Of a DNA stretch of 64,000 bases, positions 11,193-26,100 are shown in pieces. The stretch covers positions 17,754,001 through 17,818,000 of the forward strand of contig OZ038530.1 in NCBI GenBank assembly GCA_964036665.1. The letters are read 5' to 3'. A program made the translations under genes and the position numbers. How positions within the stretch are numbered: position 1 is the stretch's first letter; every line of letters begins with the position of its first letter. This stretch comes from Gordius sp. MW1. Taxonomy: Eukaryota; Nematomorpha; Gordioida; Gordea; Gordiidae. The notes beneath the pieces are model-generated. The model made no database searches. It was not told the origin of the DNA and saw nothing but the letters and a program-made list of their open reading frames with translations.

Positions 11193-14100
11193 TCACGTAA
11201 CAAAGAGCTTAATGTAAGGATTATTTGTTGCACTAATGGAGTGGGCTAAGCTCTGAATCTTTATTTCCTTAACATGTTCATCCATTTCACTACTTTCTAA
11301 AGTATCTTTGACCGCTAGCAAAAAATCTTCCATTATAGCTCTGCTTTCCTGAAAAAACAAGGATTAATTTATAAAAAAAAATTAAATATTTTTAATGTAA
11401 GGCTAACAATGCACAGTTCAATCAAAGCGACGACAGCACTTTTTTAAAGATATCTAACAATTAAATTTTTTTATTTTTATAATACAATTTATATTGAATC
11501 TTTAAAAAAATTAATCTTTCTTGACTCAAGGTTTGCATTTATGAACAGCCTTATGATAACGTAAAATTATAACGACTTATATTAAAAATTAAAAAAAAAC
11601 ATTATAATTAAGGGATTTTTTAGACTAAGTAATTAGAGGGTAAAAAAGGCGAAGAAAGTCAGAAATCAAATACGCTAATTTCGCAATTTTGAACTCAATA
11701 ATTTTAAAAACATGTGCTTACCAAGAAAGGCTCCAAAAATTTGTAAAGCTTTCGAAGTCACAAATTAATTGCTAGCTATTTTTAATTAAAAGTAAGTTAT
11801 TTCCTTTCATTCAAAACTTAACAATCAAGCGGCCTTTATCGCAGATGTTAGATTAAAGGGACACAATAATTTCAAAATAGAAATATAAATTTTGTTCAAC
11901 CTAATATACAGAAAACATGGAATTTTCTATATAAATCCCAAAATTGGCAAAGTTATGGAGATATAAATAAGCAAATTCGTTTTGCATGCTTCACCTGTTT
12001 AAAACTAGCATCTTGGGTACCAGGGTCTTTAGTGTTTCCATCGTTAATAGTTAGGTTGTCAAAACGTAAATCACCCAATTTATTGGCTTTTTCCTTAGCC
12101 ATCTATAAAATACATTATATTATAAAAATTTTACTACCAAAAATTTAGAAATTTAAATTAAGATACACCCCTCCAAACAAATGCTACATTTTAAAGGAAG
12201 TTTAAAACCATTATATTTGCCAAAAACAAGTAAAATAATATTTCTTTCAAACTGATTACCAAATATTTATAATGTTACTACGCAAATAAAAAACTTAACA
12301 ATTCATTTCGATAAAGAAAAATGTGTTTTAAATTAGCAATACCTTAGGCAGAAATTTTACATGTGAAAGGCTATAAACAAAAAACAAGTGCCTGAGTCGG
12401 AGATCTTGCCAAAATCTATTAAATAACGATCATAATATAGGGTAAGTCTTACTAACGGCTCAAAATTCAATTTAAAAATCTTTACCTGTAGTTATCAAAA
12501 ACTATTACAAAAGTTCTAATCTTAATATTGCAAAAATATGCATAAACAAAAATGAGCATCTCACGATTGCTCTGTGCCATTTATGCCCCTATAACATGAC
12601 TCGACTGGTAAAAATGGTAATAATAACTCCAAATTATACCTCGCTCTAACTTAGTATTTTAAATAATCAATGTTACAAACCAAACAACGAACACATTTAA
12701 ACATTGATAAGTAAATGACCATCAAAAATTCGCTCTTTTCCATCAAACTCAGAACCAACACCCACAATCCTCTAATAAACCTTCTGCACGACTGTGGTAT
12801 CTCAGTGACCCCATCTCGAAGTGTGGCTTAAGAATTGAAAAAAAAACAATTTCTAACACACCTCGATGGCTTTGGGAGGGAAATGAGCCATTCGGGCAAT
12901 GTCAATACCAAAGCTACGGTCACAAACTCCCCCCTTCACCTTGTACAACAAAGTGAGGGTACCATCAGTAGTTAAAGCGGTCACGTGAACATTTTTAACG
13001 GTCGGTATCTTGTTAGACAGCTCCGTTAATTCGTGAAAATGCGTGGCGAACAAAGCGAATGCACCAACGCTATCTGCTATGTGCCTTCATATAGAGCGGA
13101 GTTATGAAAAAATATATAATCTAGCTTTTTGAGTGTGTATACATTGATATAAAGGAATGTACCTATAAAGGAGATACGATAAAAAGGCGATCGCATTTAG
13201 TCATTCTAAGGTCGAGATTAGATATTCGTCATGGGCGTAGCCAGGGGGAGGCAGGGAGGGGCGGCTGCCCCCCTTTAAATCCAAAAATTTGTTTAAGTAT
13301 AATTATGGCTGAATGATCATTTTTCCCCTCTCTAAATCATTGTTGCCCCCCTCTAATTCCAATGCTGGCTACGACCACGTGAAGGAATGTACATATAAAG
13401 TATGTATAATATAATAGATACAATGAAAAGGCCATTGGATTTTGCTAAATAACTTTCTTGGAATTAAAATAGTAATTTCAATCGTCGAAATTAGATATTT
13501 TGAATTTGTATTGTCGTTATGGGCATACGAAGGGACCTTGGTTTAATATTTATTGAATCAAAAAAGTAGAAAACGATCAATATTTGAATAGGCACACTTA
13601 AATATAAAAAAGTTTTTAAAAGTTAATCCTGGGCCTTTAAGCCAAAAAAGGAAGAAAACCAAGCAATTATACGTCTTACCAGAATTTAAGACATTTATCA
13701 AAAAATGTTGGACAACACAAGTTGACTTTTTAGTGAGGGAGGGCTTATAAATTGCTTAGTAATCAAAATTAGAATCCTAATTTTCAACTATTTTTAACCA
13801 TTATTAAGCATAAAAAAATATTGAAAATTTAAAAAGATGTTAAAAAATGTGTATTAGAGTACTCAGATATGGCCCAGGCTAATCCGAAACCGTCGTAAGT
13901 TGAGGTACCTCGCCCGAGCTCGTCTATAATAATTAGCGAATATTTCGTGGCCCGCTGCAAAAATAAACATTTTGGGTAAGATTAGACCATTTCTCAAATT
14001 AAAAATCAAAATAATTTTTATTACCAATAAATTATACGAATATATTCTTAAAATATTGATTTAAATATTATTTAAATAAAATCGTTTTTCCATTTCTTAT

Positions 14101-17100
14101 TAATACCAAATGCGGGTACATAAAGCTCATTCAAAAATTTATAATTGTACAAAATTCCAACACGAGAGAAAAATGGATTTGTTGCCATATATATGGTAAA
14201 TATTAAATTTATATAGAGCAAAATGGGGCGAAGCCACTTTGTTTTTGTGATATCTTTATCGCCAATACAAAAACCTGAGGCAAGCTGAACACTTATCGCA
14301 AAATCCAAAACATTGCAGCTTTAAACTCATTGATTGTATGGGCGTAGCCCTGGGCACAAATAAGGGAACGAATTATGGATTATAGCATTGGTTAATTAAA
14401 GTGTTTTTAACACGTAAAAAAATATTTAACCATTAAAAACAGCATTTTAAAATATATATCATTTACAAAATTCATAAAAATATTGTGAGGATGTGATGTT
14501 AAAGCAATTTAGTGCCATCTGCATTTTATTAAATAATAATTATTTATTAACTTTCTTTTTTATTTATTAAGTAATGAGGAAAGTAAATTTACTTTTTTTG
14601 TTTTAACAATGGGGTACACTGCAGAAAGACATGGGACATTGTTAAATTCAAAATGGTGGATTTAATGATACGCCTTTTGCCATACGATACGCAACATATG
14701 ACATGAGCAGTCTATGATGATATTGTACCTTAATGATGGCCGTTGTTTCCAGCATCTCTGCCATGAAGGTGGAAACTCCCTTGTGTTGGCAATCACCAGC
14801 ACCCACTCGTGCTAGAATAGCGTCTCGAACAGAAATTTTTGCCCTTTCACAAGGCACGAAACATCCAATTTGTGCCATCAAAACGATAACTCCAACCTTA
14901 TATTTAATTTAACGCTAAATACGTTTTTTATTCAAATTTTGTAAATAAGTATTCAATATTTATATAATTCAAATTTTTTTTTTAATATAACTATACCGAG
15001 AAAAACAAACACGTTTTTCAGGGGTTTAGGTAGATGGACTGATATTTAAAACGTAATTTATTTCATCTTTAGGAATTGTTTTACCATAAAAACGTATCAG
15101 ATTTAATAAAAATCTAAAAACATCGATAGTTATCTAGCGAAAATATTTTTTAGAATATAATCATGAAAATAGAAGATAAACGAATAAATAAGCAAAATCT
15201 GAGTACAACATTTATGAAGACAATCTCGTAACAAGCATCCTAGTGGTGTAAAAACGGCTGAGTTTTGTTTGGTCGGCATTTGGTATTAGTCGACTAATCA
15301 TGAACAGATCAAAGCACTAGCCTTAGTCGAGATTTGAAGAACAGACCGGAGTCGACCGCTAATCTTAAATAAACCAAAGGTCGACCAAACAAAACCAAGC
15401 CGTTTTTACAACACTAAAACAGACTAAGATGGTATGGCCATGTCGAGAGAAGGGATGATAGCTACGGCGGAAAAGAAAATTGAGAAGATAAATTTGGCAG
15501 GAAAGCAAAAAAGAGCAAGACTCAAGCTTACGTGAAATCACAAAATAAGGCGAAAATGCACAAGATAAATAAATACCTAGGCAAATATAGAGACAAATAA
15601 TGGAAATTAATGTTGAAAGGACCGATCACCAGCCTAGGTAATAAACAGTCATTGAAAGAAGATCAAACAGCATAACTCAAGTGCAACTCTTAAAATATTC
15701 ACTAGGCCCTGTTAAATTTTGCTAAAATTTGGAGCATTCAAAGGATGGTTTTATAGATAATTTCCAAACTTTTCCTTACTTCAGCCGAATCACAATTTTA
15801 AACAAGCAATCGACCCCTCTTTCAAAAAAATTATTCTCACCCTCGCTTTTTTCCAGCAGACCACATTTGGGAATCATGATTTTACAAAAATGTATTTAGC
15901 ATAAATGAAGCTTTTAAAAGAAAAAGAAAAACAAAATTTAATAGGCACAGCTTACCTAAGCCCGACATCTGACAAATTGAGATTAATTTTATATGTATGG
16001 TCAAAGCAAAATTATCTGATGTCCGCTTAATAGAAAATTACAAAAAAATCAAGTTTTAAAGGTCTACCAGTAGACTAAGTAGACTGCTCATCAAATTTAA
16101 ATTAGTGTTTTCCGCCATGTTGAAATGTAAGGGATTTTGGTTATTTAAAGTATTTTTAAAACGTAATGAAGAAAATATTGAACTATGTATATATAATTTA
16201 CACACATAAAAATCCTATGATGATGTGAGTTAAAGCAGTTTAGTACCATCTGCATTTTAGTGAATATTATATTTATTAACATTCGTTTTATTAATTAATT
16301 AATGAGGAAGTTAAATTCACTTTTTCTGTTTTAGCAATGGGGTACATTGCAGAAAGACGTGGGACATAGTTAAATTCAAAATGGTGGATTCAATGGGACA
16401 CATTTTACCATATGGAACATATGACATGAGCAATCTATTAGTCTACCACACAGTTTTTATAATACTAGGCCATAATTTTCCTGATTTAAGTGTATAGCAA
16501 TTTAATAAGTGGACTGTAATGGATATGTACCGTTCTTATGTAGGTTGATTTGCCGCCCATATTGGGTCCGGTGATGATATAGAATGTCGCATTTTCTAAG
16601 TTGTCAAAAAATGTATGCATCGTTAAATGTATAATTTGTCCAAATAAATAAAAAAGTTTCATTTACTTTATAAAGAAACTATAACATATACTTTTGTCTT
16701 AATTTTAAACTAATTAGATAAATAGTTATATCATGTATAATTATCTGAATACATTTTACATATGTATTTTAAAAATAAAGCGAGGACCTGTTTTTGTACA
16801 AATGTAAAAAAGTTTATATTCGACTAAACCCATAAACGATCTTCATGCTATTTTAGGAAACTACTGCCTTCACTAACCTGCAATTAGATGGTAATTTCGT
16901 AAGAAATCATATTTTTGTCCAAAAACTTTTGCGACAATTTCTTTAAAAAAGGGCTTCACGCCTTTGTTATTAATTGCCATGCAGTTTAATGGCTCGTTTT
17001 TTGGTTGTCCGTCCATCCTGTCCAGTCCAACTTTTAATATTTAAATATTGCTGTTTTTAAAGGCTGTGGACCTATGCTTCTGTAAAAGACTTTCGCTTTC

Positions 17101-20100
17101 AAGTAGACTAGCTAATGACTGCCGATTAGCTTAAAGTTTTCGACTTCGCCCGAGCCCAATCTCCATTTTTGTTTTTAAGCCTGCCTGATTACCTTTGTTT
17201 TTAAATTGCTTTGAGCAAATTGTCTAGGTTGTTGCTTTATAACGGAAATAGCGAAACTGGGTAAATAATTCCCTGCAAAATGATGATGACCGTTACTTAC
17301 ATCATCTTTTTCTGACCCCGGCCTGAGGCCAAAATTAATGTTAATAATTAAGCCAGTTTCGCAATTATCCGTTATAAAACCACAACCTAGACAAATTCCA
17401 AAAAGAATTAAATATAGACGTAATCAGTCGGGCCTAAAAACAAAAATGGAATTTGAGCTAGGGCGAGGTGGAAAAAATTAAAGCCAACCAGAGGTCATTA
17501 GCTAGTCTATTCAAAATAAATGTCTATTACAGAAGCATAAGTCCACAGCCATTAAAAACCCGTATAAGTTTCACTGCAATTAATAAAAATTACAAGTTGG
17601 ACAGGACGGACGGACAACAAAAACGAGCCCATAAATTGCATAGCAATTAATATATATTTATATAGAATACCAGCTTGAAAAGTGATGTCGTTAGGTATGA
17701 AACAGACGCCTTCTTGCAATTCAATACAGGGATTTCTGGCTTGAATGATTTCCATCGTTTGAGCTTCTAATTTTGTTAAATAAATCATTTAAAACAATTC
17801 AAAAACTGCTTTTTTTCATGTAAAACTTTCCAGAAATACTTTTAGCAGAGTCCTCATGAACATTAAATTTCACTTCAAAAAAATGCTATATACAGAAACC
17901 AGTATTCTAGTTTTAAAACAAGTATATAAAGCTTTTTGATATGCAACAAATTTTTATTATTCCATCAACTTCTTCATTTGAAGCATTTCTTATAAACCTA
18001 GGCGATTAGCCTCATTAAAACTGGCTCTCAAAAAACAGAGCATTCTTACCCTTCTTTCTAAATATACTTAAAAAAACCAAGCACTTTAATTAAATCATAC
18101 ATCCTGTAAAACTCTACCATCGTATGTAACTTTCAAATCCAAACAAATTAAAAAACTTTTTATATTTACTAACAAAATTACGAACAAAACCTTTGTCTAG
18201 GAGTGTAGGCCTGACGTAAGGTATAGGAGCCATTTGTGAAGCCTCGGCAAAACTAATTAGCACGTCTAGCGTGGCCGTAATATCGGACATCCTCAATAGG
18301 GGATCGACGTAGCCAGCTGTATGAAAAAGCTGAAAATTATAATCATTTTTCGGGGTCGATTGAAATAACAATCACAAATTAAAACTAGACCGGACTCGGT
18401 TACTAAAAATTGCACTATAGGATGTCTTGTCACAGGGTATTATTAAAAGAGATTTTAACGCGTAGTAATCAGTTTATTAGGTATTTATCTAATTTTATGT
18501 AGAGCTTGGGGTATACCAAGCTCGATCATATGACTAATGACTTTCTCATGACAAAAATGGGTATTCAACTTATGGCGGACTTGATTAACGAAAATCGGCT
18601 AAGGTGGTATGGGCATATTCTAAGAAGGGAGGTGAATGACGTAAATCGAAAAGTACTGGACATGGAGGTATCGGGGAAGAGAGGAAGTGGACGACCTCGT
18701 GTCACGTCGAAAGGGCAAGCGGACAAAGTTATGAATGCTAAAAAGATTAATCAAGACAGGACACTTCCCGATTAAGATGGAAGAAACTCACCAAAACAAA
18801 CCCCAAGATTGTGGGACCAATTACTTGATAAAGAAGAAGATTGTAATTAATTTTGGGGCAAGGAGGGTCGGGTTTATAAATCTGGAATTTACAAGATTCC
18901 GAAAAAGACTTTAAATTGTAGTGGATTTGCATTAAAAACTTTTATATAAGAAATCCGCATAATAGCTATTTTAAAGGAAATAAAATTAAACCAAAATAAT
19001 AATAAAAATTAAGATTAATCTTTTTAGAAGTTATAAACATTATAAAAGTATACACAGCATATAAAAGTTTGTAAAAACGGCTGGGTTTTGATTGGACGCT
19101 TTTGGTTTTACCAAGGCTAACGGTCTCTGGCCTGTTTTTCAAATTTTGCCTGATCCCAAAGGTCAACTAAACAAAACCCAGCCGTTCTTACAACACTAGT
19201 ACGGAGTATAGGTATACGGTAAAAATTAGAATAAAAGTCTAAAAATATAAACACGACTGCAGCGTAGATGCTTAACTAAGCCTCGTCAAAAGTTACAATT
19301 GTATTAACAATCCTTATAATTTCTTCCCCAGATTTCACATTTACTTTTTCACCCTAAACCTCCTAAATTTGGGGAAAAATTCAAAATTACTAAAAATAAA
19401 ACTAATACTGCGTCTTTTTAACAGTAACAAAACTCAATCGCATTTATTGCATTATGTTTTCACTCTTTTCTATCCGAATCTCTGCAAAGATCTCATACTC
19501 ATATAATTAAGAAAAATTAGAAATATATCATAATCAAACATGTTTAACAGATTCTTACACGAAATTTCAACTATTTCGGCAACCACTACTTTTTGGTGTT
19601 CTTCATACGAGGCCTTGCTTTCGAGATAAGTCTCGTTAATGCTTTGCAATTTTTTATCCTGGAACCGGACGCCATTCTTACTAGTGTCTATCACATTAAA
19701 ACGACTTTTACCCCTCAAACACTTTTCTTCCTGAAAAATTCATAAAAACTTTGGTGAAAAGTAGATGATTTTATAGTAAATAAGCTGAATAAAATTCAAA
19801 AATTGTACATTATTTAAATAGAGATAAAAAAAAATATAAGACAAGTGAGACAATTTTTAAGGGGGGCCTTAAATTAATATCAAAATTTAAGCTTAAAAAA
19901 TATGAAATTACTAAAAAATGGAGAATTTTTAGTAATATGATAGAAAAACGATTTTTAGACAAGTCACCAGTTTTCTAGCAGGGGTCGTCGCATATTGTTA
20001 AAATATCAAATTTTTGAGTTATAAAATAACTAATTTATGATAAGTTTTTAAAAATACTTTTTTGGTGACGCGATAGCAATAACCCAGCGTATTATTGCAC

Positions 20101-23100
20101 TCCAATTTAATGGACTTCCCAGTTTCTAGTCTCAAATGGTGGGCCGCTGATTTTAGGTAAGATTCTGCTTGATTTTCGATATCGTCCAACGTACTTCTTA
20201 AACCTAAAAAACAACTTTATTAAATAAATTTAAAACATAAAAAATCAATTTTTATCGCTATTTTTAGATAAATTAGAATATAAACCAGTTATTTTCAAAG
20301 TCACAGCTCACCCATGTAAAGACAATTTATAAGCAGAGATATTTTTTTAGTTCATTTGTTAAAAGTCCGTTGACAGTAATATAAAATAAATACATTAAAT
20401 GTGTAAAACAAACTGGGTCAAGTATAATGATAAAAATAAAATATTCTGATATAGCATCATCGCATCGAGAGGATCTCCCAAAATTGGCCAAAAATCCGCG
20501 AACGATTTAAAATTGCATTCGACTATAAGAATACCAAGTTTTTGTTTCAGTAAAAAGGATACCAAATGTTCAGGAGGGGGCACATCTTCCTCTAGTGTTG
20601 TGGAAACGGCTGGGTTTTGTTGGTCAACCTTTGGTTTTAGTCGACTAAGCTTAAATAGACAAAAGATTTGACCAAAAAATCTTTAATCCGTTTAGAGACA
20701 CGAGAAATAAATCGAAAAACCTTCGGTGTATTTCGGTTTAGGCGACCATACAAAACCCAGCCGTTTTTACAACACTATACTACCTCTTTAAAAAAGGCTA
20801 AGGCCTGTTTGCTAAAAGTAGCTAAACACGAAGCGACCCATGGAATAAATTATTGTGTTAGTATTTTATATTGTCTCCCAACCAAATAAGTAATATTTGG
20901 AGGCATTCAATGTCGAATCGCCACGTTTTTGGCCGATCCCCCTCAGATTTTAACAAAGTTTAATGAAAATGTAGCAAAACGTTTTATATTATTGAAATCT
21001 GAAAATTTTATTAATTATTTTACATTTTCTCCTACACCATAAGTAATAGTTAGAAGTATTCCATGTGAATCCACCATGATTTTGGCCGATCTTCTCAGAT
21101 TTATATCAAAGAGAACGTGGAAAAAGTATTAATATTATTAAATTTTCAAAGTTTTAGCTCACTCGGCACACTACTCTTCTAGAAGGCCTAATACGAGAAG
21201 ATAGAATAATATTGCAAGACAAGTAAAACTTAATTTTATAAATGCGCTATGCATTTCTAAAATAACTAATTAAAAATGGGGGGGGGGAGCTTGTAAAAAT
21301 TAAAAAAATATGAGTTGAATAAAAGTGAGTTTCCATAATCATGGGCGTATCCAGGGGGGGGGGGGAAGGCGGGAGGGGGCGGCTGCCCCCTTCAAATCCT
21401 AAAATTTGTTGAAATTTATTGAAATTATTATGGCTAAAATTTTAAAGAATGATCATTTTATCCCTCCTTGAATCATTATTGCCTCCCTCTAATCCCTATG
21501 CTGGCTACGCCCATGTCCATAATATAAGTACTAGTTAATTCTTCATTAAAAGCCGACATTATTACTTATTCTTTTAAAAGCATTATCTATTCCTAAAATA
21601 ACAACGTGAAAAACAAAGAAAATGGGTTTTTAGTGTTTTTAAAAAGGAAAAAACTTTATAAAAAATTGAATAAAAATAAACATAACGTAAGTACTAGTTA
21701 ATTCTTCGTCAAAATCAGGTTTTATTATGTATTCCATGTGTTCTTCGATTTGTTTGAGATCTAACATGGTTTCCACCATTTCTTCGAATTTCCCAAAATC
21801 TCCCATTAATTCACTCAAACGCTCACAAAAAGCGTAGCCTATGGACGCCAAATTATTGCCTCGATACGAATTCAATGTGGTCAACATGCTGGGAATCCAT
21901 TTTACGGCTTGGTAAACTTTATATACATCCTAGTCCAATTTTTGAAAAGTAAAAATAATCGTTAAGAATAAAAAAATTTTTATTTAAAAGGTTAATAAAT
22001 AAATCGTTTTTTATGAGACATAAAATCAGCATTACTATTTGTAAATATAATTTATTTGCAATATTAAAATGTTTTCCATATACTTGTAATTCTTAACTTT
22101 TTTATCTTGTATTTTTTTAAAAATAATAAATGGTTAGTAGAGTGGAAAAGCACATCTTTAAATCTATAGACTGAAATACAAAATTTAAAATTGCAAAATG
22201 TAGAGCTTGTTGTGAAGCATCTTAGGGAAAACTAAGAACACAAGAAATTTTCATAGACGAAACCATATAAGTTCACACTATTTTTACAATTTTTTGGGCT
22301 CCTCAAATTATAAATTTTTAAATAAATGTTAATAAAATAATTAATTTAAGACAAAATGGGTTATCAAAAATATGGGCCATGTTATTTACAACTGCGATCT
22401 TACAGCTAGCTTGGCAATAATTGTGGTCAAGTATCATTACAATCTGCTTTCAAAGAGTTTCGATTTCCAAATAAATTCTAAAATGATCAAAATTGCGCCA
22501 GCCAAACCGTATAAAACCATAACTTCAATTGTTAATTTTGCATTAAAAAACATTTCAAATATTCGATTAATATTTGCATTGGATATAAACTTCAATTTTT
22601 AAATAAACTAATCGCCAAAGAAGCATTGATCATTTATAACTCACGGAAAAATTGAAACTTTTTTGCATCCAAAAGGCTGGTAATTTGTGAAAAAAAATAA
22701 TTTTCTTCACAAATCTATGCCTTTCTTACTCCATATCACAGCCAAGCGTCTGAATAACACTTCAACTAAAATTGATTCACAAACTTCAAAGAATTTTTAA
22801 TGCCCCATGCTCTCACAACCCCTTTGCAATGAATTCCCAACAAAATTTTATCAATTAGTTGTTGTTTTTTAGGGATTTTTTATTGATAAAAAATATTTTC
22901 CTAAGCATATAAAATATTGGTAGTTTCAAAGCACTAATTGTCAAAACTAGCATTGTAACTAGTCCTTCACTTTAATCATACTAGGGTCTAATTAACTATG
23001 ATTTACAAAAATAAGCTTGGTATTATAGCAGGGAACATGCCTGCAAAGTGCCTCGTTTCCTTAAAAATTTCCGTGCTAGCCTTTGGAAATCGGGCATACG

Positions 23101-26100
23101 CCTTAGGTGCGTATCGGAAAACGCACGCCGTATATCGGGATTGTCTACCATTATTTCTACCACGTTCAATCGCTCTTCTATCGGAATATTTAAAATTAAA
23201 TTTTTTTAGATTACATCATAGGTAAACATTTTTATTTATTTTTAATCGTTAAAAATTAAACTTGAAAAAAAAACGTTCTGTTTAAAGATTTAAAATAAAA
23301 GGAAACAAAAAATATTTATTCACCAATTTTATTAATATCGACGAGTGGCTGTTCGATCCATTGATGTAGCAATCTTTGGCCCTGTGGAGTTCGACACTTG
23401 TTAAGCAAGCTATATAAATTTTGGGGTCCGTTCATACCCGAACCTTGTTAAAATTAACCTCGTTTAACGCTGAAAATACTTGATCTTTTTTTAATTGCCA
23501 AAATTTCCTACATTTTTACAGTAAAAAATAGAGACACAAATCGCTAAATTATGTGGAGGCTAAATATTATTTATATATAAACAATAGTGTTGCAAAAACA
23601 GCTGGGTTTGGTTTTGTCGGCCTTTGGTTTAAATATGACTAACGGTCGAATTTGGTCTGTTTTTCAAATTTCGACTAAGCTTAGTGGTCTACTAAGAGAA
23701 ATAGACCAAAAAATCTTTGGTGTTTATGTTTAGTCGACCAAAACTAAAAGCCGACCTAACAGCCATTTTTACAACACTAATATACATTATATGAAAACTC
23801 TTAAAAATAATTTAAACCTAGTTGTATAGTAATGTCATTCAAAGTAAATTGTTAAAAAAATCAAAAAAATCACTAATGCTGTTAAAATCTTTAAATCTGC
23901 AGATTTTCTAGATATATAACAAAAAAACAATATTGTTTCTCGGGTAATATCAAAATTTTATTCTTTTCTCATTAATCCTGAAATCAGTGTTTCAATTCGA
24001 ATTTAGAAATATCAATTCAATATTAATTCTAAATTGAGTGCTGTTTTCAGACAAGTGTTGTCAAAACCGCTGGCTTTTCTTTAATCGACCTTTAGTTTTA
24101 GTCGGATGAATAGAACCAAAAAACGTTTAGTCTATTTATACTGCAAGCAAAGGTCGACCAAACACAACCCAGCCGTTTTTACAACACTAATTCAGACCTT
24201 TCAAGACCAAGACAATTTCAAATAAAAAAAACAGTCCATGAAATTACATAATGCTTTTATATAAAACTCTTGTAATTTAAGATTTAAGAAAAAGTTACTA
24301 GTAGGAGAGAAGAGATTCAGAGCTTTTGAGGCGGCCGTCTCTAAGGCCATGAAAAGGCTGAGATCGAATCTTTCCAAAGTGTAAAGCCCAAAACAATTTT
24401 CATTGGAGAGAAGCTTTTTAATACCAAAACGATTAATTCATAATACATAATTTAAAAATATCTTTCAGAAACAAATTATAATTTTATAAAATTACTTCGA
24501 GATATTTAATGACAGCCGATAAAGCTCCTAGGGCCAATTTTAATTCCAGTTCGGGCAGAGATGTCACATTAGGGGCCTGGTTTTTACGAAATTTTAACAA
24601 TTTATTTAAATCTTGGACCACATTCCCTGTATCGAAATCACCTAGGAAAAATCAAAAATTAACTGACCTCTTTATTTACATTTTAAAGATTTCACTTTAA
24701 GATTTTCATTCAAAATGGAATAAAGATTTAAAATATATATTGACCTTTCAAATTTAAAAATATCATATAAATTAACAAAGTGTAAGTTAAATAATATGAT
24801 AGATATTTTTATTGCAACTTAAACACATTTATAATTATGAAACTTTTTTTCCTTTCGGTAACTAAAACCATGTTACGTTCTAAGATTTCTTGAATCTTTG
24901 ATAGGGTATTGTTGCTATCATTATTGCTGGGTAGCAAGCATTCTTTAGGATTTAGATGAACAATCATAGACTAGAAAAAATTTAAGATAAATTGGTTAAT
25001 ATGTTTTAAATACTCAACAAAAACTTAAAAAAATTGTAACTATAGTGTTATTTACTTCTGCAATTTTAAATATCCTAATAAAAAAATTAAAATTATGTTT
25101 ACTTCAAAATTTAGTAACTGGTCACTATCTACAAATTCTGTGAGTTTAAATGTCATATTAGCCCCATCTTGGTAAAAAGAAACACCAATAACCTATGTAA
25201 ATAACATCATACATATTACCTGGTGATTTGCAAATCAATAAAATTTATTACATAAATTTAAATAGATTAATAGCGATAGGAACTTTTCTTAAATTTTGGC
25301 TTAAAGATTAAAATAATAATTTTATTTATAAAAAATTTAATGAATTTTACATAAGATGGATTAGTATAAGTAACATATTAAAATTACATTTTGCTGTGAT
25401 TCATTAACTTTAATTTTAACAGAAATTAGACTTGTTGCTGCAGTTAAATCCATATTAGCAAATAATGTGTCTTCCATTTGCCATATATTTCCAGGAGATG
25501 CCTTAAAACAAATTGAAGTTACAAAAAAAAATCATTTACTTTATTTATTAAGGTCCAATCATTTTTACTGCTACCTTTGTAAAGTTCCAAGCAATATCTT
25601 TTGACTAGTAGCAAATCCCTGGCAAAGTTTTCAAAGTTCATCTTGCTTAAAACAGCATACTCCAATTTATTAGCATCTAAATGATTAGTGTAAAAAATAA
25701 ATATGAAATATTATTTATAAAATTTAATATAAATATATTTATTGAGCATTAAATTTAAATAAGCAAATTAGAGTATAGATTACAAAGTTTGCATAATTAG
25801 ATGTGTATTAGATTTTAATAATCTTAATATAAACTAAAAAACAACTAATCAACTTTTAACCTTTGCCCATATATTTAATTACTCCCATGCTTTTAAACAC
25901 TTCTTTTGCTGCATAATTTGCATCATTGCCATGTACAGTATAATATTCCTATAGATTAAAAATTATAAAATTACACATAGCAATGATAGGATAACTTACA
26001 CCACGATCAAAGACCCTTATAGTAGTAGAGGGTTTCTAGAAATCAAAGATTGAGTATATCTTGTTTAATTAGTTAAAGATTACCTTAGGCAAATCATTCA

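Noticed and set aside
22372-22602. 76-residue frame in MSH2 intron 12
   Set aside because: AT-rich composition, no homology, opposite strand to the gene.
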